Both the position numbers and the translations under genes were made by a program. 12,964 nt of DNA from a bacterium (GTDB lineage Bacteria; SM23-31; JAUVVT01): positions 1 through 12,964 of the forward strand of contig JAUWXV010000093.1 of the NCBI GenBank assembly GCA_030616165.1, given 5' to 3'. Below, in pieces: positions 1-5,852 of this stretch. Each line of letters begins with the position of its first letter. Within the stretch, counting starts at the first letter, position 1. The notes beneath the pieces were generated by a model. That model was not told where the DNA came from. It searched no databases and saw only the letters and a list, made by a program, of their open reading frames with translations.

Positions 1-492
1 AACGCGACTATATTTTCTCGCCGCCTGAACCATCTTCCGTCCTTCATCAACAGTATAAGAAACAGGCTTCTCCACATATACATCCTTCCCCGCCTGACAC
101 GCCCAGATTGTCATCAATGCATGCCAGTGGTCGGGTGTTGCAATGGAAACAGCGTCTATATCTTTATCTTCAAGGAGTTCTCGAAAATCTACAACCGTCT
201 TGGGTCTATTACCGCCCAACTTTTCTACTTCATCCACTGCTTTCTGGAATAATCTTTCATCAACATCACAAACCGCTGTTACCCTGACATTTGGTATTTT
301 ACAAAAATTTCCATAGTGACCTCCACCCCCATAAATACCACCTCTGCTTCTGATACCCACAACCGCAATGTTGATTGTTTCATTCGGGCTGTTTTTAGCA
401 AATCCTTTTTTTATCATAGGAGCACTGACCATTAAACCTGCTGTAGCAACTGTGGATTTCTTTAAAAATCCCCGGCGGTTTATTGATTTCAT
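1..492 (-). CDS. TAT-exported Gfo/Idh/MocA family oxidoreductase, N-terminal part (cut by window edge)
   Basis: This is an NAD(P)-dependent sugar or polyol dehydrogenase-type protein. Only the first 164 codons lie in the window; the C-terminal part runs off the left edge. Start ATG at 490-492, with AGGAGG about 9 nt upstream. Residues 1-32 form a twin-arginine signal (NRRGFLKK, then a hydrophobic stretch). A Rossmann strand follows (INIAVVGIRSRG, about 40-51), then CDVD near 75, ATPDHWHA near 118 and the family's EKP motif near 141. It is roughly three-quarters identical to the paralogue at 925-2268. It differs by about five extra residues in the loop after the Rossmann glycines, which reads GGIYGGGGHYG. 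The substrate cannot be told from sequence. The upstream leader closely matches that of the paralogue, so both are probably regulated alike. Confidence 0.93.
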   Translation of the reverse strand, partial: MKSINRRGFLKKSTVATAGLMVSAPMIKKGFAKNSPNETINIAVVGIRSRGGIYGGGGHYGNFCKIPNVRVTAVCDVDERLFQKAVDEVEKLGGNRPKTVVDFRELLEDKDIDAVSIATPDHWHALMTIWACQAGKDVYVEKPVSYTVDEGRKMVQAARKYSRV

Positions 493-618
493 AATGCTTC
501 CTCCTTTTTTATTTGGTCTAAAGTCGATATTTTAATAAGTTATTTATTATATTGTTTTTTTATGTGTTGATAGATGTTTCTCATTAAGGGTATAAACAAC
601 TTAATGGACAGGCGAGCC
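493..618 (-). repeat. Conserved leader, copy 1 (upstream of the partial oxidoreductase)
   Basis: This 126-nt stretch aligns along its whole length with 2269-2402, at roughly 85-90% identity by eye with a few small indels. It contains the ribosome binding site (AGGAGG), the block GACTTTAGACCAAATAAAAA just upstream of it, a TATAAT-like hexamer at 546-551 that could be a -10 element, and the outer block ending GGACAGGCGAGCC (plus strand). I infer that promoter and 5' UTR were duplicated together with the gene. No hairpin strong enough to call a riboswitch was seen. Confidence 0.8.
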
Positions 619-924
619 TATCATTTTGACAGAAAAGGATTTATTTTTTATTTATTAGTAAATAGACAAAATTATTCTGAGAAAGTCAAGTGAAATTTTT
701 TTATTCCTATTGTTTGATAAAGTAAATTAATTGTTAGTTTTTAATATACCTTTTCAGCATGACAACAAAGCTGTGCACTCAGAGGAAGGTGACAATCTTA
801 AAAAAATTTGCCAAACTTTTATCACTAATATATTTAATTGTTATAGATTGCCACACCCATCATATCGTATATCTGAGTATGGTGTTCGCATTGACAGGGC
901 AATATTCATCAAATACTTACTGTG
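619..924. other. AT-rich intergenic region, no gene seen
   Basis: Together with the leader this makes a 432-nt gap between the two oxidoreductase genes. Short overlapping plus-strand ORFs at 731-971 lack ribosome binding sites and recognisable domains. Around 705-760 there is a faint match to 2555-2600 (TGATAA, then TAAAnTAATT, then CTTTT), so the duplicated unit probably extended beyond the conserved leader and has since diverged. No T-tailed hairpin was found downstream of the 925-2268 gene. Confidence 0.5.
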
Positions 925-2268
925 TTAAACTTCATCTGGCACCGCATACGGATGACGATATTCTCGTTTGATATAGGAATTTGCATCATCATCATTAATA
1001 AATTTTTCAGAGTATGGGTTAAAAGTGAGCTTTCTTCCGGTGCGGTATGAAATATTCCCAAGATGACAGATTGCAGTTGACATATGTCCTTCTAATATGT
1101 CTGCATTAAGGTCCTGCCATCTGCGCGACCTAACACAGTCGATGAAATTAGTAAAATGTGGGTCTAAACCACTTGCTTCAGGATCCGTTGGCTGATGAAC
1201 CTCGTCTCTACTTGACATACTTGGACCAGGTTTGTCTTTTGGACCAAAATACGTCTTAAATCCATTACCCGAAAGATGCATCCATCCTTCAGAGCCATAT
1301 AAGAAGCATCCTCCTTTCGACCCAGCTTCTGGGTTTGTAAATAGACTACGGACTTCCAATTGTGCAATAATGCCATCCTCGTATTCATAAGTAGCGGTCT
1401 GGATATTTGGTATTTCCTGGTCCGAATCATAGATATAATAACCTCCCGTGCAGTGAATCTTTATCGGATGGACGCGTTTGTTTAAACCCCTGCGTACCAT
1501 ATCCATATAATGAACGCCATTATTTCCAAACTCTGTTGTAGAGTAATCCCAGAACCAATGCCAGTTATAGTGAAATCTGTTCTCATTAAAAGGACGATAT
1601 TGTGCAGGCCCAAGAAAGAGGTTCCAATCAACTCCATCAGGAATTGTACTATCCTTCACATGTCCTATATTGCCCCGTCCTCCAAAAATAATTACTCTAC
1701 CCATATAAATTTCACCCAATTTACCTTCATGGACAAATTTTATACCCGCCTTAACGACCTTTTTGCCTACATGGTTAGTACCTACTTGTGCAACACGATT
1801 ATATTTTCTTGCCGCCTGAACCATCTTCCGTCCTTCATCAATATTATAAGAAAGTGGCTTCTCAACGTATACATCCTTCCCAGCCTGACACGCCCAGATA
1901 GTATGTAATGCATGCCAGTGGTCGGGTGTCGCAATGGAAACAGCATCTATATCTTTATCATCAAGGAGGTCTCGAATATCCACTACTGTTTTTGGCGTTT
2001 TACCTGTTATATCTTCTATCTCAGCCGCTACCTTCCGAAATAATCTTTTATCAACATCACAGATTGTTGCGACATTCACATTTGGAATCCTGGAAAATTT
2101 GCTACAATGAGCCCTACCTCGACTCCGAATACCTACAACTGCTATGTTTATTGTTTCATTCGGGCTGTTTTTTGCAAATCCCTTTTTTACCACAGGAGCA
2201 CTGACCATCAAACCTGCTGTAGCTACGGCGGACTTCTTTAAAAATCCTCGGCGATTTAGTGATTTCAT
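925..2268 (-). CDS. TAT-exported Gfo/Idh/MocA family oxidoreductase
   Basis: Complete 447-residue NAD(P)-dependent oxidoreductase, probably acting on a sugar, keto-sugar or polyol outside the cytoplasm. Residues 1-32 are a twin-arginine signal (NRRGFLKK at 5-12). TAT export fits a protein folded around its nucleotide cofactor first. The Rossmann domain begins at 40 (INIAVVGIRSRG), with CDVD at 70-73, ATPDHWHA at 113-120 and EKP at 136-138. The C-terminal domain has GNNGVHYMDM at 248-257, where H253 is the usual candidate catalytic histidine, and HFTNFIDCVRSR at 371-382, typical of the long (about 430-450 residue) exported members. AGGAG lies about 9 nt before the ATG. It is a tandem paralogue of the truncated gene at 1-492; start-to-start distance is 1776 nt. 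The substrate is unknown. Confidence 0.95.
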   Translation of the reverse strand: MKSLNRRGFLKKSAVATAGLMVSAPVVKKGFAKNSPNETINIAVVGIRSRGRAHCSKFSRIPNVNVATICDVDKRLFRKVAAEIEDITGKTPKTVVDIRDLLDDKDIDAVSIATPDHWHALHTIWACQAGKDVYVEKPLSYNIDEGRKMVQAARKYNRVAQVGTNHVGKKVVKAGIKFVHEGKLGEIYMGRVIIFGGRGNIGHVKDSTIPDGVDWNLFLGPAQYRPFNENRFHYNWHWFWDYSTTEFGNNGVHYMDMVRRGLNKRVHPIKIHCTGGYYIYDSDQEIPNIQTATYEYEDGIIAQLEVRSLFTNPEAGSKGGCFLYGSEGWMHLSGNGFKTYFGPKDKPGPSMSSRDEVHQPTDPEASGLDPHFTNFIDCVRSRRWQDLNADILEGHMSTAICHLGNISYRTGRKLTFNPYSEKFINDDDANSYIKREYRHPYAVPDEV

Positions 2269-2402
2269 AATTTTTTTCTCCTTTTTTATTTGGTCTAAAG
2301 TCGATATTTTAATTAAGATATTTATTTATACATATTGTTTTTGTTATGTGTTGACAGATATTTCTCATTAAGAGTATAAACAACTTAACGGACAGGCGAG
2401 CC
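2269..2402 (-). repeat. Conserved leader, copy 2 (upstream of the complete oxidoreductase)
   Basis: This is the partner of 493-618. It keeps the same order of blocks: ribosome binding site (AAGGAG), GACTTTAGACCAAATAAAAA, ATATTG, GTATAAACAACTTAA and GGACAGGCGAGCC. Immediately beyond 2402 the two copies become clearly different, so the repeat ends sharply at GGACAGGCGAGCC. That string resembles the arms of the GGACAG-type palindromes at 12757-12860. Confidence 0.8.
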
Positions 2403-2613
2403 CATTCCTTACCGAGTTCTCTGGGTCACTTTTATTGTCAGAGTCGCCTGCATTTCGACATTAGAGGATTAATATAAATACAAAATTATTTATATATATT
2501 TTAAATTATAAAAAAAATTTACATTAAAGGCAAGGAGAAAATTATTTTATTTTGATGGTATGATAATGTAAAGTAATTATTAATACATCTTTTGCTGATT
2601 GGTATATAAATTA

Positions 2614-2642
2614 TTGACATTTTTTTTATTTATAATTAATTT
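2614..2642 (+). promoter_or_regulatory. Possible promoter for the PPC/DUF296 gene
   Basis: A perfect -35 hexamer TTGACA (2614-2619) is followed after 17 nt by TAATTT (2637-2642, four of six -10 positions). A TATAAT at 2631-2636 is only 11 nt from the -35 and is probably not the partner. The distance to the ATG is about 125 nt. AT-rich surroundings make chance matches likely. Confidence 0.3.
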
Positions 2643-2752
2643 GTAAAAAATTCCATTTTTTCTATTCATCCAAATTTTCATAGATAATTTCTTGTAAATT
2701 TCAACCATAATTATTCAGATAGAAAATTAATCAAGTATAGTTATTATAAATG

Positions 2753-2760
2753 AAAGGAGG
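2753..2760 (+). promoter_or_regulatory. Ribosome binding site of the PPC/DUF296 gene
   Basis: AAAGGAGG lies 8 nt before the ATG at 2769, which supports this start rather than the internal ATG at codon 9. Confidence 0.85.
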
Positions 2761-2768
2761 CGATTTTT

Positions 2769-3335
2769 ATGAATATCTGGAAAAAAGTAAATATGCAGGT
2801 TTACCTGTTTATTTTTTTAGGATGTGGAGCGATTTATTTTTTGGTTTCATCAAAACCTGTTACGTCAGGAATGGCAGAAGTAAAAAAACCTGTTGCCGAT
2901 TTAAGTCAGAAATATTTTAAAGGAGCAAAGGTAAAAGAAATCTACCGGCTTCGCCTGGACCCCGGCGATTTACTTCTTGAGAGTATCCAGGAATTAATCA
3001 GAAGGGAAGATATCAAGGATGGGGCGATTACCTCAGGAATCGGGACATTGAGTGAATGCCGAATGCACTGGATAACCACTACGACATTTCCTTCTGTGAA
3101 CAAAATAGAAACCATAAGGGCACCGCTGGAAGTGTCATCAATTTCAGGTATTATAGCCGATGGAGTGCCGCACCTGCATATGACTGTATCGGATACTGCG
3201 CGGGCAATTGCAGGGCACCTGGAGGAGGGCTGTAAGGTTATGTATCTTGCTGAAATAGTCATTGAGAGTTATGAGGGAGTTCCCCTTATACGCCGCCCAA
3301 ACAAGTACGGGACTAAAATGCTTGAAAAAAAATGA
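2769..3335 (+). CDS. PPC/DUF296-domain protein with N-terminal signal or membrane anchor
   Basis: 188 residues. Residues 10-27 are strongly hydrophobic after a short basic start, so the protein is exported or membrane-anchored; SGMA at 33-36 is a possible cleavage site. C19 lies inside the hydrophobic stretch and makes a poor lipobox. The rest is a PPC (plant and prokaryote conserved, DUF296) domain: DPGDLLLESIQELIRRE at 64-80, GAITSGIGTLSECRMHWI at 85-102, PLEVSSISGII at 119-129, PHLHMTVSD at 134-142 and GHLEEGCKV at 149-157. H135, H137 and H150 match the three histidines that bind metal in bacterial PPC proteins. The biochemical role of the bacterial family is not established. It is the only complete plus-strand gene here and faces the RraA-like gene. 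It is usually a stand-alone cytoplasmic domain of about 140 residues, so the leader segment is the notable part. Confidence 0.88.
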   Translation: MNIWKKVNMQVYLFIFLGCGAIYFLVSSKPVTSGMAEVKKPVADLSQKYFKGAKVKEIYRLRLDPGDLLLESIQELIRREDIKDGAITSGIGTLSECRMHWITTTTFPSVNKIETIRAPLEVSSISGIIADGVPHLHMTVSDTARAIAGHLEEGCKVMYLAEIVIESYEGVPLIRRPNKYGTKMLEKK

Positions 3336-3379
3336 AGTTTGCAGAAATATGATGCATCCCGCGATATGAATCGCTTGTT

Positions 3380-3417
3380 AAAAAATAATCCTCTGCCTAT
3401 AACGGGCAGAGGATTAT
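3380..3417 (-). terminator. Intrinsic terminator between convergent genes
   Basis: A perfect 13-bp stem, ATAATCCTCTGCC (3385-3397) and its complement (3405-3417), closes a 7-nt loop. On the minus strand it is followed by a run of T (A-run 3380-3385 on plus). It lies 28 nt after the RraA-like gene's stop. For the plus-strand PPC gene the stem is also 50 nt downstream of its stop but the following tract (CACACTTTC) is poor in T, so termination in that direction would be weaker. Confidence 0.85.
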
Positions 3418-3444
3418 CACACTTTCTCTGAAGCCGGCCCTTAC

Positions 3445-4305
3445 TTATTTTTTCTCTTCATATTTTTCTACAGTAAAATCGGGGGGTATTCCCAATTTTT
3501 TATACTTTTGCAGTCGTGATTTTTGGTCACCTTCATTTATTCCTCTTGCAATTTTTCCCACATCAATAGCCTTTTCTCTGGGGACAACAATTACCCCATC
3601 ACCATCAGCAACAATCACATCCCCCGGAAAAACGAGGACACCGCCGCACGAAACCGGCCTGTTGTATGATTCGAGTTTGAGTCTCCCGGGTCTGATACCG
3701 CGGGAAATATATTTCGTATATACCGGTGCCTGTATTTTTATCAATTCATCAGTATCTCTTGCACCAGCATTAGTCACAACCCCAACAGCTCCATTGACCA
3801 ACCATCCCATACAATTGTTCGAGCCAATAAATCCTACATCACCAGTTTCACTTGCATCAATTACTATGACTGTATTTGGTGTGATTAATTTTTCCCATGG
3901 AGAGGGAGCCATTCCATACCCCTCACTTTTTAAATCTTCAAAGGTTTCCGGCGTGGCCATTATCCTTTTATCTGTGGGGACATAGCAGGAAGTAAGAGCA
4001 AAACCAACTATAATATGTTTAAAATGTTCCATATCTCTAAACAAGGGACGAATGTTTCTATCCATGAGACCAATGTCCTGAAGGCCAACACCGTCCATTC
4101 CGTCACATACATCAGTCAAGCGAAGCCCTTTATATAAATCCAGAATCTCCTGCCGAGCCGATTCACTGTTGTCGAAACTCTTATTCTTCATAAAAAGTAC
4201 TCCCTCCGGGGTAAAAAGGTCCTGCCCGTGAGTAATGTCAGAAAATTGAAAAATAATAAAAAATACAAATAAAAATAAACTAAAATCTTTTACTTTCTTT
4301 AACAT
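3445..4305 (-). CDS. RraA/HMG-aldolase family protein with signal peptide
   Basis: 286 residues. Members of this family are divalent-metal-dependent aldolases/decarboxylases (4-hydroxy-4-methyl-2-oxoglutarate aldolase, making pyruvate) or the RNase E inhibitor RraA. Residues 1-27 are a clear Sec signal (MLKK, then FLFVFFIIF, cleavage near THG-QD). The mature part has LTDVCDGM at 63-70, VIDASETGDVGFIGSN at 148-163, GAVGVVTNAGARDTDEL at 172-188 and PGDVIVADGDGVIVVP at 227-242. R183-D184 matches the substrate-binding and catalytic Arg-Asp pair of the aldolases. It is longer than bare RraA (about 160), as in exported or catabolic relatives. GGAGG precedes the ATG by about 6 nt. A candidate promoter with overlapping palindromes lies about 90 nt upstream. 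The export signal argues against a role on cytoplasmic RNase E. The exact substrate is unknown. Confidence 0.88.
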   Translation of the reverse strand: MLKKVKDFSLFLFVFFIIFQFSDITHGQDLFTPEGVLFMKNKSFDNSESARQEILDLYKGLRLTDVCDGMDGVGLQDIGLMDRNIRPLFRDMEHFKHIIVGFALTSCYVPTDKRIMATPETFEDLKSEGYGMAPSPWEKLITPNTVIVIDASETGDVGFIGSNNCMGWLVNGAVGVVTNAGARDTDELIKIQAPVYTKYISRGIRPGRLKLESYNRPVSCGGVLVFPGDVIVADGDGVIVVPREKAIDVGKIARGINEGDQKSRLQKYKKLGIPPDFTVEKYEEKK

Positions 4306-4383
4306 TACACCCTCCTCTCTATTGTTATATTGTTAAAAGATGATACTTTTTGAAATTATGTTACTTGTAATGGTCAAGATACA

Positions 4384-4406
4384 ATAGTATTAGAATACTA
4401 TTCTAA
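4384..4406. promoter_or_regulatory. Overlapping perfect palindromes, possible operator
   Basis: ATAGTATT-AG-AATACTAT (4384-4401) and TTAGAATA-C-TATTCTAA (4390-4406) are both perfect inverted repeats and share 12 nt. They sit on the putative -10 of the RraA-like gene, about 80-100 nt upstream of its start, where a dimeric repressor could bind. Which factor binds is unknown. AT-rich palindromes can arise by chance, but two overlapping perfect ones are less likely to. Confidence 0.4.
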
Positions 4407-4419
4407 GGGAAATAGTCAA
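4392..4419 (-). promoter_or_regulatory. Candidate promoter of the RraA-like gene
   Basis: On the minus strand TTGACT (4414-4419) is followed after 16 nt by TATTCT (4392-4397), giving a leader of roughly 80 nt. The -10 lies inside the overlapping palindromes. A second possible pair, TTGTAT and CATAAT, lies nearer the gene. Confidence 0.35.
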
Positions 4420-4454
4420 TAGTTATCTTAAGATTTTCTGAATTTCGAAACTTT

Positions 4455-4480
4455 GGATTGAACGGATTAAATGGATTAGT
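4455..4480. repeat. Three tandem 9-mers (GGATTRAAY type)
   Basis: GGATTGAAC, GGATTAAAT and GGATTAGT follow one another with no gap. Strings of this kind occur as dispersed intergenic repeats in many environmental bacterial genomes (general knowledge, not checked here). No array or spacers are present, so this is not CRISPR. Confidence 0.5.
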
Positions 4481-4571
4481 ATGAAGTTCCAATCATTGTT
4501 TTTATGTAATTTTGATTTAGACTTTTTCTATGTTTGTGAAAACAGCAGATAGCAAAGGATATTTTTAAAGA

Positions 4572-4615
4572 GAGATTGCTACGTCGTACCGAGTACTCGG
4601 GACTCCTCACAATGA
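4572..4615. repeat. Dispersed palindromic repeat with CCGAGTACTCGG core
   Basis: The element begins GAGATTGCTACGTCGTA, has a perfect 12-bp palindrome CCGAGTACTCGG (4589-4600), and ends GACTCCTCACAATGAC. The outer parts have the form of a widespread intergenic repeat (GAGATTGC...CAATGAC) that I know from many uncultured bacterial genomes. The same 12-bp core recurs at 12561-12572 with different flanks. Confidence 0.65.
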
Positions 4616-4643
4616 CAATGTGGGATTAAATAATTCGCTATCG

Positions 4644-4673
4644 AAAAAAGGGCGAACCGTTCTGTTCGCCCTT
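4644..4673 (-). terminator. Intrinsic terminator of the TIM-barrel gene, repeat-like
   Basis: Perfect 10-bp arms, AAGGGCGAAC (4648-4657) and GTTCGCCCTT (4664-4673), enclose a 6-nt loop. On the minus strand the stem runs into TTTTTT (4644-4649 complement), the classic rho-independent form, about 120 nt past the stop of the gene at 4792-5640. GGGCGAAC...GTTCGCCC strings are also common as dispersed intergenic repeats, so this may be a repeat serving as a terminator. Confidence 0.75.
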
Positions 4674-4682
4674 ACAATAATA

Positions 4683-4710
4683 GAACCACAGAGTGCACTG
4701 ATTTCACAGA
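4683..4710. repeat. Fragment of a CACAGAG-type dispersed repeat
   Basis: AACCACAGAGTGCACTG followed by ATTTCACAGATTA resembles the ends of the ACCACAGAG/CGCAGAGACGCAGAG class of intergenic repeats. A better-preserved element of this class lies at 10259-10402. The assignment is by pattern only. Confidence 0.4.
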
Positions 4711-4791
4711 TTAAAAAAGACATGAAAATCATAAGATAAAAATAAACATTATCAGTAATTTTTTAGATTCTGATACGCTGTGAGATTGCAT

Positions 4792-5640
4792 TTAAATAAC
4801 AGACAAGACACCTTTAAAATAGCCAATTGATTCAGCCGCTCCGGGCAGTGGATCTCCAGCGTCTTTTTCGTATTCGAGCGACACAACGCCAGAGTATTTA
4901 ATTTTGAGCAGTGTGCGCAAGAATTTCGGAATATCGATAACTCCCCTGCCAGCCTCAACCGAACTTCCTTTTGCGGAAGCTTCGGAGACGTCTTTGATGT
5001 GTATATCGTGTAACCTGTCCGAAAACATTTCAACATCTTCGGATGGTTCAATGCCAATACGCTTGGTATGTCCGATATCAATACACAATCCCATGCGTGG
5101 GTCCATGTCTTTAATTTTTTCGTAAGCACTTTGTGCGCTTGGATAACGCTCATCTCCGGGACCGTGATTATGTATAGCCAGTTTAATGTCGTATTCCTGC
5201 ACCTTTTTGTTCACCAACTCGAGTAAGTTATGTTCAGGCACACCTATAATGACTTTCATGTCTGCATACTTTGCATAATCAAAAGCCTGATGAACCTGGT
5301 CTTCATTACTCATATAAACCACACCGCAGCCATATAACTCCAAGCCAGCCTCTTTAACTTTTGCCACAACTGCTTTTATTTCATCCTCCGTGCTTTCCAA
5401 CGGTAAATGCATGCTCTTAAATGCAATCCATTTTAATCCAACCCGATTGGTCATTTCCAGAGTATCTTCCAGACTAAATTTTCGAAAAGTATATGATGCC
5501 ATTCCGAGATTAAGACGCTTATAACCGTCTTTTATGGTAGTTGGCTCAGGCCCGGCGCAGTTCACACCAGCCAATGCCCCAGCAGCAAAACCAACGCCAG
5601 CAGTTTTAAAAAATTCCCTTCTTGTTGTTTTATCAGCCAT
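4792..5640 (-). CDS. TAT-exported sugar isomerase/epimerase-like TIM-barrel protein
   Basis: 282 residues of the xylose-isomerase-like TIM-barrel superfamily (AP endonuclease 2 fold), whose members isomerise, epimerise or dehydrate sugars, inositols and keto-sugars using a divalent metal. Residues 1-30 are a twin-arginine signal (TTRREFFKTAG at 5-15, then an Ala/Gly-rich stretch). C28 after GVN could be lipidated, but the lipobox is poor. Likely metal or active-site positions by family pattern are H157 and H159 (IHNHG), D188 and H191 (CIDIGH), H214 (HDIHIKD) and E256 (SLEYEKD). The E[AV]GRGVID segment at 229-236 is typical of the family. AGGAGG lies 9 nt upstream. It has its own promoter (5743-5771) and a terminator (4644-4673), so it is probably transcribed alone. 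The nearby Gfo/Idh enzymes suggest a shared sugar pathway; the substrate is unknown. Confidence 0.9.
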   Translation of the reverse strand: MADKTTRREFFKTAGVGFAAGALAGVNCAGPEPTTIKDGYKRLNLGMASYTFRKFSLEDTLEMTNRVGLKWIAFKSMHLPLESTEDEIKAVVAKVKEAGLELYGCGVVYMSNEDQVHQAFDYAKYADMKVIIGVPEHNLLELVNKKVQEYDIKLAIHNHGPGDERYPSAQSAYEKIKDMDPRMGLCIDIGHTKRIGIEPSEDVEMFSDRLHDIHIKDVSEASAKGSSVEAGRGVIDIPKFLRTLLKIKYSGVVSLEYEKDAGDPLPGAAESIGYFKGVLSVI

Positions 5641-5852
5641 AATTACATTCCTCCTAATTTATTAAATTTATCTCACTTTTACTTACCACTAAATTAAGTT
5701 TATTTTTAATTTAAAATTATCTTTCTATGCAATACAATAATTATTATAATCAAAATAAAAAAGAAATTCAAGTAAAACTTGACTAAATTATTAGAAATGT
5801 CTATATGATCTCTAATGATTAATATTATTATTCAGAAATTACCAAATTAAAT
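5641..5852. other. 212-nt gap with the promoter of the TIM-barrel gene
   Basis: It contains the AGGAGG site, an AT-rich leader of about 95 nt and the promoter at 5743-5771. No intrinsic terminator was recognised for the helicase gene that ends at 5853, so some read-through into the TIM-barrel gene is possible. Confidence 0.5.
5743..5771 (-). promoter_or_regulatory. Sigma-70-type promoter of the TIM-barrel gene
   Basis: On the minus strand TTGAAT (5766-5771, five of six) is followed after exactly 17 nt by TATAAT (5743-5748, six of six). The inferred start gives a leader of about 95 nt. This is the best promoter in the window. Confidence 0.65.

Larger units (their letters stand above)
2403..2768. 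other. AT-rich divergent intergenic region
   Basis: This is the rest of a 500-nt gap between divergent genes. It holds a possible plus-strand promoter at 2614-2642 and the ribosome binding site of the PPC gene at 2753-2760. Otherwise it is AT-rich filler with no ORF, RNA fold or repeat I recognise. Confidence 0.5.
4306..4791. other. 486-nt intergenic region: regulatory palindromes plus a pile of short repeats
   Basis: From left to right it holds the leader and putative operator of the RraA-like gene (4306-4420), three tandem 9-mers (4455-4480), a palindromic repeat (4572-4615), a hairpin terminator (4644-4673) and a fragment beginning AACCACAGAG (4683-4710). No ORF with a ribosome binding site was seen. 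Confidence 0.6.

Noticed and set aside
493-618. Riboswitch in the duplicated leader
   Set aside because: No strong stems or known aptamer motif were found; conservation is explained by duplication.
731-971. Two overlapping plus-strand open frames of 65-70 codons
   Set aside because: No ribosome binding site, no recognisable motif, AT-rich surroundings, and they overlap each other.
2614-2636. TTGACA followed by TATAAT as a promoter pair
   Set aside because: The spacer is only 11 nt; the same TTGACA pairs better with TAATTT at 17 nt, which is listed at low confidence.
4455-4480. Tandem 9-mers as a CRISPR or iteron array
   Set aside because: Only three units, no spacers, no cas or rep gene nearby.
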